Source of the DNA: an uncultured Gallionellaceae bacterium
Lineage (GTDB): Bacteria; Pseudomonadota; Gammaproteobacteria; Burkholderiales; Gallionellaceae
Length of the DNA: 64,000 nt
Assembly: GCA_903847155.1 (NCBI GenBank)
Contig: CAINCU010000015.1
Location: 62,001-126,000 of the forward strand
Direction of reading: 5' to 3'
The notes below the pieces were generated by a model, which was not told the DNA's origin, made no database searches, and saw nothing but the letters and a program-made list of their open reading frames with translations. The first letter of the stretch is position 1. Each line of letters starts with the position of its first letter. The position numbers and the translations under genes were made by a program. This document shows positions 58,644 to 64,000 of the stretch, in pieces.

Positions 58644-60170
58644 CTACATGGAGCTGGCGCTCATCACAAAATCCAATTCCAACTGATCCTCTTCCTCGGT
58701 CTTGTTCGCCTTGCCGCCCGCCCGCGCCGCCTCCACACGATCCAGATAATCAGCGGTGATGTCGCCGGTGATGTAGATGCCGTCAAAGCAGGAGCAGTCG
58801 AACGTGGTGATCTTGGGATTGCACTTTTGCACGGCGGCTTTCAGGTCTTCCAGATCCTGATAAATGATGCGGTCGGCGCTGATCTCGCGGCAGATTTCCT
58901 CATCAGTACGCCCGGTAGCAATCAGTTCGCGGCGCGAAGGCATGTCGATGCCATACACGTTGGGGAATTTGACGGGAGGTGCGGCAGAGGCGAAGTACAC
59001 TTTGCGCGCGCCGGCATCGCGCGCCATCTGCACGATCTCACGGCTGGTGGTGCCGCGCACGATGGAGTCATCCACCAGCAGCACGTTCTTGCCTTTGAAT
59101 TCGACGCTGATGGCATTGAGTTTCTGGCGCACCGATTTCTTGCGCATCGCCTGCCCCGGCATGATGAAGGTGCGGCCGATGTAGCGGTTCTTCACAAAGC
59201 CTTCGCGGAACGGAATACCGAGACGATTGGCCAGTTGCAGCGCACTGGGGCGACTGGAATCGGGGATGGGAATCACCACGTCGATGTCGTGATCCGGCCA
59301 GATGCGCATCAGTTTGTCCGCCAGATATTCGCCCATGTTGAGGCGCGTCTCATACACCGAGATGCCGTCAATCACCGAGTCGGGGCGGGCGAAATAAACG
59401 TATTCGAAAATGCAGGGGTTCAGCGCGGATTTGCTGGCGCATGGTCGGCTATGGAAGTTGCCGTCGAGGTCGATAAACACCGCTTCGCCCGGAGCGATGT
59501 CGCGCAGGAACTTGAAGCCCAGCGTATCCAGCGCCACGCTCTCGGATGCCACCAGATATTCCATGCCCTTGGCAGTCTGGTTGCTGCCGACCACCAGAGG
59601 GCGCAAGCCGTGCGCGTCACGAAAAGCCAACAAGCCATAACCGGCGATCATCGCCACCACGGCATATGCACCCCTACAACGCAAGTGCACGGCGGAAACG
59701 GCATCGAAGATGGCCTTGGCATCAAGACGAAAATGCGTGGCATTGGCTTGCAGTTCATGCGCCAGCACATTGAGCAGCACTTCCGAATCGGAGTTGGTGT
59801 TCACATGGCGCATGTCGTCGAGGAATAATTCCTTTTGCAACTGCGCAGTATTGGTGAGGTTGCCGTTGTGTCCCAGCACCAGACCGAACGGCGAGTTCAC
59901 ATAGAACGGCTGCGCCTCGTTGTGATCGACGGCAGAACCGGCAGTCGGATAACGCACATGGGCAATGCCCGCGTTGCCGGATAGTGCACGCATGTTGCGG
60001 GTGCGGAACACGTCGTGGGCGAGGCCGTTGCCCTTGTGCAAATGAAAGGTGTTGTGATCCAGCGTGGCGATGCCCGCCGCGTCCTGCCCGCGATGCTGTA
60101 ATACCTGCAAGCCGTCATACAACAATTGATTGACGGGGGTTTGCGCGACAACACCTAAAATCCCACACAT
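58644..60170 (-). CDS. purF: Amidophosphoribosyltransferase
   Basis: A 508-residue first-step enzyme of purine synthesis. Mature N-terminal Cys follows the initiator Met ([10 protein letters not shown]), and the PRPP loop is [15 protein letters not shown]-terminal [12 protein letters not shown] may hold extra cysteines but a 4Fe-4S cluster is not assumed. It follows cvpA on the same strand, and a terminator is downstream. Confidence 0.97.
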   Translation of the reverse strand: MCGILGVVAQTPVNQLLYDGLQVLQHRGQDAAGIATLDHNTFHLHKGNGLAHDVFRTRNMRALSGNAGIAHVRYPTAGSAVDHNEAQPFYVNSPFGLVLGHNGNLTNTAQLQKELFLDDMRHVNTNSDSEVLLNVLAHELQANATHFRLDAKAIFDAVSAVHLRCRGAYAVVAMIAGYGLLAFRDAHGLRPLVVGSNQTAKGMEYLVASESVALDTLGFKFLRDIAPGEAVFIDLDGNFHSRPCASKSALNPCIFEYVYFARPDSVIDGISVYETRLNMGEYLADKLMRIWPDHDIDVVIPIPDSSRPSALQLANRLGIPFREGFVKNRYIGRTFIMPGQAMRKKSVRQKLNAISVEFKGKNVLLVDDSIVRGTTSREIVQMARDAGARKVYFASAAPPVKFPNVYGIDMPSRRELIATGRTDEEICREISADRIIYQDLEDLKAAVQKCNPKITTFDCSCFDGIYITGDITADYLDRVEAARAGGKANKTEEEDQLELDFVMSASSM

Positions 60171-60199
60171 GATTCGTTCCGATCAAATGATTCAGTTAA

Positions 60200-60679
60200 T
60201 TATTTTTTCGCCAAGTCTTGCGGCTCATAATCCTTGATATAAAGCGCGACCTGCTGTAAAGCCTTGCTCGACCACGCATCGCGCCAGAACGGCTGCTGCG
60301 GCAACCGCGTCAGGCCACCCAACCACACCAGCGCAATCACCACCAGCATCCCGCGCAGCAAGCCGAATATCACGCCGAATTTTCCATCCAAACCGCCCAA
60401 CCCGGCAAATTTGGCCAGCTTCGCCAACAGCCAAGCCAGCACCGCTGTGGCGAGCAGCGTCACGATGAACAAGGCCGCGAACGCCACCGCCGAACGGATG
60501 TTGTCCGCACCCACTGCCTCTGGTACATATGGCAACGCTTGCGCCGAAAAAGTATGCGCCACGATGTAAGCTGCGACCCAGCCGATCAGCGAAAACAACT
60601 CGTACATGAAACCGCGCCACCAGCCCACTAGTGCCGAAAGCACGATGATGGCGATAACTGCGTAATCGAAAGAGGTCAC
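60200..60679 (-). CDS. cvpA: CvpA family membrane protein
   Basis: A 159-residue inner-membrane protein with four predicted segments (about 5-21, 29-47, 61-84, 99-121). CvpA proteins are linked to colicin V export and envelope stress. The arrangement SPOR-cvpA-purF is conserved with E. coli dedD-cvpA-purF. Confidence 0.94.
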   Translation of the reverse strand: MTSFDYAVIAIIVLSALVGWWRGFMYELFSLIGWVAAYIVAHTFSAQALPYVPEAVGADNIRSAVAFAALFIVTLLATAVLAWLLAKLAKFAGLGGLDGKFGVIFGLLRGMLVVIALVWLGGLTRLPQQPFWRDAWSSKALQQVALYIKDYEPQDLAKK

Positions 60680-60688
60680 CTTGCAAAC

Positions 60689-61345
60689 CTATTCCAGATT
60701 GACCACATTGCAATGCGTGCCCTGCGCTTGCAGTTTGCGCTGCGCCTTTTCCGCCGCGTCGCGCGTCGGATAGCCGCCCACGCGCACGCGTATGACGTTG
60801 CCTGTTTTCTCGGTGTATGCGTGATAACCCTGTTTGCTCAACTTGGCTTGCAGACTGTGTGCAGTATCCGCATTAGAGAATGCCCCGGCCTGCAGTACCC
60901 ATCCCGATTTCGGCACAGCTTGAGCCTTGACAACAGGCTTGCTCTCGACCTTCGGCATTGCTTCGGGTTTGGGTTTGGCTTTGACTACAGGCATGGGCTT
61001 AACTTCCGCTTTGGGTTTGCTCACAACTGGCGTAAGTATGACGGGTTTTATTTCAGCCACTGGCGCACTAGCAGCAAGCGGAGCGCTCGCCACCGCAGAA
61101 ACGGCTGCCACTCCGGAGGCCGATACAGCTGACTGCGGCAAATTGTTCTGAAGTTGAAACTCGCCGGCATTGTCTTTATTCGGAATGCGCAACTCGATGT
61201 CGTTGGCCGTGGTAGGGGCAGGTTCACTATCAAACACTACAGGCAACAAAATCACCACAACCACGACCAGCGCAGCGGCACCGATCAGGCGGTGCCGAGT
61301 TTGCCGCTTCAAATTAACTTCTTCTTCCGTCGTCTGTTTTGCCAT
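60689..61345 (-). CDS. dedD: SPOR-domain cell-division protein (DedD-like)
   Basis: A 218-residue bitopic protein. One membrane helix (residues ~18-38), then a long Pro/Ala/Lys linker and a C-terminal SPOR domain (about 145-218, GWVLQAGAFSNADTAHSLQ onwards) that binds denuded septal glycan. It is 9 bp upstream of cvpA and part of the accD-purF run. Confidence 0.92.
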   Translation of the reverse strand: MAKQTTEEEVNLKRQTRHRLIGAAALVVVVVILLPVVFDSEPAPTTANDIELRIPNKDNAGEFQLQNNLPQSAVSASGVAAVSAVASAPLAASAPVAEIKPVILTPVVSKPKAEVKPMPVVKAKPKPEAMPKVESKPVVKAQAVPKSGWVLQAGAFSNADTAHSLQAKLSKQGYHAYTEKTGNVIRVRVGGYPTRDAAEKAQRKLQAQGTHCNVVNLE

Positions 61346-61361
61346 TGCTCTTCCAGGAAAT

Positions 61362-62744
61362 TCAGCCGACGCGCAATCCGCGCACCTGCATCACTTCCGC
61401 CACCGTATAGAATGATCCGAAGGCAGCGATTCTATCATTTTCACCCGCCCGCTTGCTGGCTTGCTTGAGCGCATCAGTGATGGATGCACAAACCTGAACC
61501 TCAGAGTGAATCTGGGCATTTTGCAGTACCTGCGCCAGCTCTTCAGCAGTCGCCCCGCGCGGCGCATCGATACCGGCCACCAACCACATCTCGACCTGCG
61601 CACCCAGCGCGCGCGCCACGCCCGCTATATCCTTATCCTTGAGCATGGCAAATACCGCGTAAGTTTTTGCGGGCGGCAGATTAGCCAGATTCTGCGCCAA
61701 TGACCGCGCCGCATGCGGGTTGTGCGCCACATCCAGAATCAACTGCGGCAAACCCGGCACAAACTGAAATCGTCCGGCAAGCTGCACCTCCACCAAACCG
61801 CGCCGCACAGCTTCCATGCTCACATGCAGCTTGTCTTTCAGCGCATCAAGCGCCGCCAATGCTGCGCTGGCGTTGTGCAACTGGAATGCGCCGCGCAAGG
61901 CGGGGTACGGCAATGAACTGCGAGTTCCCACTTTGCTGTAGAAATTCCACTGCCCGTTAGATAACCCCTCTCCCGCAGGCGGGAGAGGGGTTGGGGTGAG
62001 GGTCTTTACTATGGAAATAGGTCGCGCTGCATCTCCACGTCCCTCACCCTCGATCCCTCTCCCGCCTGCGGGAGAGGGAAGATGAAAACCAAACTCGCTG
62101 CCGATACACCACAACTCCGCCCCGATCTCTTGTGCATGTTTGCGTAGCGCCTGCGGCACATCGCTATCTGCACAGATCGCCACCCGACCTTGACGAAAAA
62201 TTCCCGCCTTCTCGAACGCAATCTGCTCGCGCGTGTCACCCAGATAATCCACGTGATCAATGTCCACACTGGCCACCACCGAGCAATCCGCATCAAACAC
62301 ATTCACCGCATCCAGTCTGCCGCCCAGCCCGACTTCGAGGATGGCGACATCCACCTTGTGCGAAATAAAACACTGCATGGCAGCCAAAGTACCGAACTCA
62401 AAATAGGTCAGCGAAATATCGCCGCGCACCTGCTCGATCTGCGCAAACGAAGCACACAACTCCGCATCACTCGCCTGCTGTTTGCCGATGCGCACCCGTT
62501 CGTTGTAGTCCAGCAAATGCGGCGAGGTATAGCAGCCGACGCGGTATCCGGCAGCATGTAGCATGGCTTCCAGCATCGCGCACACCGAGCCTTTGCCGTT
62601 GGTACCGCCGACGATGATGATGGGAAAATCAGCTTCCAGATCGAGGCGCTGCTTGACTTGCGCCACCCGCTCCAGACCGAGCGCGATGGTTTTGGGATGC
62701 AGGGATTCGAGGTAGGTTAGCCAGTCGGCTAGAGTGTTTGGCAT
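61362..62744 (-). CDS. folC: Folylpolyglutamate/dihydrofolate synthase with in-frame palindromic insert
   Basis: A 460-residue Mur-ligase-fold enzyme adding glutamate to folates; MPNTLADWLTYLESLHPKTIA is the start, and the ATP loop GGTNGKGSVCAML (57-69) is intact. An insert of about 39 residues (roughly 222-260) reads PSPAGGRGIEGEGRG and TLTPTPLPPAGEGL and is encoded by a palindromic repeat; without it the length would be about 421, the family norm. The frame is open through the insert. ATG 62744 is 7 bp from another palindromic element. Confidence 0.93.
   Translation of the reverse strand: MPNTLADWLTYLESLHPKTIALGLERVAQVKQRLDLEADFPIIIVGGTNGKGSVCAMLEAMLHAAGYRVGCYTSPHLLDYNERVRIGKQQASDAELCASFAQIEQVRGDISLTYFEFGTLAAMQCFISHKVDVAILEVGLGGRLDAVNVFDADCSVVASVDIDHVDYLGDTREQIAFEKAGIFRQGRVAICADSDVPQALRKHAQEIGAELWCIGSEFGFHLPSPAGGRGIEGEGRGDAARPISIVKTLTPTPLPPAGEGLSNGQWNFYSKVGTRSSLPYPALRGAFQLHNASAALAALDALKDKLHVSMEAVRRGLVEVQLAGRFQFVPGLPQLILDVAHNPHAARSLAQNLANLPPAKTYAVFAMLKDKDIAGVARALGAQVEMWLVAGIDAPRGATAEELAQVLQNAQIHSEVQVCASITDALKQASKRAGENDRIAAFGSFYTVAEVMQVRGLRVG
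61965..62079. repeat. Palindromic repeat inserted in frame inside folC
   Basis: CCCCTCTCCCGCAGGCGGGA then GAGGGG at 61965-61990 is a hairpin, mirrored by TCCCTCTCCCGCCTGCGGGA then GAGGGA at 62054-62079; inner arms GGTGAGGG and CCCTCACC also pair. Common interspersed element sequence. Insert keeps the folC reading frame. Confidence 0.85.
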
Positions 62745-62751
62745 TTGGTTT

Positions 62752-62833
62752 TGTAGGGTGCAATAAGCGCAGCGCATTGCACCAATTTCGTTAAGACATC
62801 CGGCGCAATGCCCGTTGGTTATTGCGCCCTACA
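62752..62833. repeat. TGTAGGGTGCAATAA inverted-repeat element at folC start
   Basis: TGTAGGGTGCAATAA (62752-62766) and TTATTGCGCCCTACA (62819-62833) form imperfect terminal inverted repeats, with inner palindromes. It ends 7 bp before the folC ATG, so no Shine-Dalgarno site is left upstream of the start. Confidence 0.85.
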
Positions 62834-62853
62834 TTGTGAACCGAGGTTTTATG

Positions 62854-63108
62854 TTACTTGCCATAAAACAAAGCAACCAGAGCAACTGCCGCACTAAGTA
62901 CTGACGCAACGGCTGATATCAGCGCAAGGAGCCAAAGGCGAGATTCGCGAGATGAACGTTCAGCTTCGAGAAGACGACGTTGAAGCTCAAAGTCAGATGC
63001 GCGAGGTGAATTTCCTGAAGAGCTTTGAGTTCGCGGTGAACCTTCAATATTTACACCAAGCTCAATACACCGTTTTTCCAACTCCTCGCTTTGCAATAGT
63101 TTCGACAT
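62854..63108 (-). CDS. Small C-tail-anchored hypothetical protein (84 aa)
   Basis: Not recognised. Charged N-terminal 45 residues are probably helical, and a hydrophobic tail (about 58-80, LWLLALISAVASVLSAAVAL) ends in FYGK, suggesting a C-terminal membrane anchor. It lies between accD and folC, where no gene is usually found, and is bordered by an inverted-repeat element, so it may be an insertion. Confidence 0.65.
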   Translation of the reverse strand: MSKLLQSEELEKRCIELGVNIEGSPRTQSSSGNSPRASDFELQRRLLEAERSSRESRLWLLALISAVASVLSAAVALVALFYGK

Positions 63109-63126
63109 CGGGTTCCTTAACGTAGC

Positions 63127-64000
63127 CTAAGCCGCCTCCAACTTCACCACCGCATCCTGCTTGGTCAGCAGCGTGATCAGCGTCGCCAGTTGATCGCGCA
63201 TCTCGCGCCTGTCCACGATCATGTCGATCGCGCCATGTTCCAGCAAAAACTCCGCACGCTGGAAGCCGTCCGGCAAGGTTTCGCGCACGGTCTGTTGAAT
63301 CACGCGCGCGCCGGCGAAGCCGATCAGTGCGCCGGGTTCGGCGATGACCACATCGCCTAGGAAGGCGAAGCTGGCGGAGACGCCGCCCATAGTGGGGTCC
63401 GTGAGTACAGAGATGAATGGCAGTCTGGCTTCGCTCAATTGGGTGAGCGCGGCGCTGGTCTTGGCCATCTGCATCAGCGATAGTAGGCCTTCCTGCATGC
63501 GCGCGCCACCGCTGGCAGCGAAGCAAATGAACGGGCATTTTTGTTCCAGCGCGACTTGCACGCCACGCACGAAACGTTCGCCAGTAACCGAGCCCATCGA
63601 GCCGCCCATGAAGGTGAATTCAAACGCGGCAGCAACAACAGGCAGCGCGTGGATGCTGCCTTGCAACACCACCATGGAATCGTCTTCGCCGGTATTGCGT
63701 TTGGCTTCGACCAGACGGTCGCTGTATTTTTTCTGGTCTTTGAATTTGAGGGTATCGACCGGCAGCACTTCCGCACCGATCTCAAAACGGCCTTCGCTAT
63801 CCAGCAGCCAATCGAGGCGGGTACGCGCGGTGATGCGGTGGTGGTGGTTGCACTTGGGGCAGACGCTATGGTTCTTTTCCAGATCGGAGTAATAAAGCAC
63901 CGCTTGGCAAGACGGGCATTTGTGCCACAAGCCTTCGGGCACATTCTTCTTGGTTTCTTCGCTCCCTCGGCGTTTGATCTTGGGGGGTAACAGCTTCTGG
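63127..64000 (-). CDS. accD: Acetyl-CoA carboxylase carboxyltransferase subunit beta (5' end outside window)
   Basis: About 291 residues are visible; the first few are outside the right edge. Upstream of the apparent GTG the frame stays open through [20 protein letters not shown], the normal AccD N-terminus, so the true start is outside. The zinc ribbon [10 protein letters not shown] then CPKC is intact, and the carboxyltransferase core ([21 protein letters not shown]) follows. Partner of AccA in the AccA2D2 complex. First gene of accD-folC-SPOR-cvpA-purF. Confidence 0.95.
   Translation of the reverse strand, partial: QKLLPPKIKRRGSEETKKNVPEGLWHKCPSCQAVLYYSDLEKNHSVCPKCNHHHRITARTRLDWLLDSEGRFEIGAEVLPVDTLKFKDQKKYSDRLVEAKRNTGEDDSMVVLQGSIHALPVVAAAFEFTFMGGSMGSVTGERFVRGVQVALEQKCPFICFAASGGARMQEGLLSLMQMAKTSAALTQLSEARLPFISVLTDPTMGGVSASFAFLGDVVIAEPGALIGFAGARVIQQTVRETLPDGFQRAEFLLEHGAIDMIVDRREMRDQLATLITLLTKQDAVVKLEAA

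Overview
The window looks like a chromosomal segment of a betaproteobacterium, probably of the Gallionellaceae/Nitrosomonadales type. Gene order supports this (accD-folC-SPOR-cvpA-purF-metZ, pncC-recA-recX-alaS, nitrilase-tldD after yhdP, divergent glnE), as do RegB/RegA, SlmA, and a two-subunit pyruvate carboxylase beside pyruvate phosphate dikinase. This placement is inference from gene content and style; no rRNA or tRNA gene is visible. No CRISPR array, complete insertion sequence, phage or plasmid origin was seen.

Layout. 1-2.0 kb: ribF-ileS (ileS runs off the left edge). 2.1-11.4 kb: a stress block with bacteriohemerythrin, small ORFs, a SAP-like protein, two Hsp20s, a cold-shock protein, a second groESL pair, an AmmeMemoRadiSam radical SAM enzyme, a BCAM0308-family zinc protein, an HPF/RaiA-like ribosome factor and a Lon-like protease. 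BCAM0308 lies in the low-oxygen-activated (lxa) locus of Burkholderia cenocepacia, so this may be a related low-oxygen/heat survival island. Its GroEL has Asn-Ser where GroEL normally has Lys51-Asp52. 11.6-20.7 kb: yhdP-nitrilase-tldD, divergent from glnE. 20.8-27.3 kb: a chemoreceptor, an HDOD protein and a PocR-PAS4-GGDEF-EAL protein. 27.6-30.8 kb: an A+T-rich accessory island with a tight cassette of three unrecognised overlapping genes plus small ORFs. 31.2-40.7 kb: ssb, a YajR-like MFS transporter, a GpsA-like dehydrogenase lacking a substrate Arg, ppdK, pycB and pycA. 41-43 kb: slmA, a HAD nucleotidase and argB. 43.3-48.4 kb: a copper uptake block (two PCuAC chaperones, TonB copper receptor) divergent from a RegB/RegA pair whose kinase carries a Met/His-rich loop. 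48.6-52.0 kb: a second HDOD protein, ilvE, a zf-CHCC protein and waaF. 52.2-64 kb: alaS, recX, recA, pncC, metZ, purF, cvpA, a SPOR protein, folC, a small membrane protein and accD (runs off the right edge).

Repeats are a notable feature. A roughly 74-bp two-hairpin intergenic element occurs five times (four full, one partial) and appears not to belong to any named family I can identify. Other palindromic elements sit between genes, one abuts the folC start codon, and one has inserted in frame inside folC.

How genes act together: the PpdK and PycAB pair forms a PEP-pyruvate-oxaloacetate node. The copper receptor and chaperones form an uptake/delivery route that may be read by the adjacent RegB-like kinase. 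The chaperones, ribosome factor and protease form a proteostasis module. Function calls rest on motif reading only; no database search was possible.
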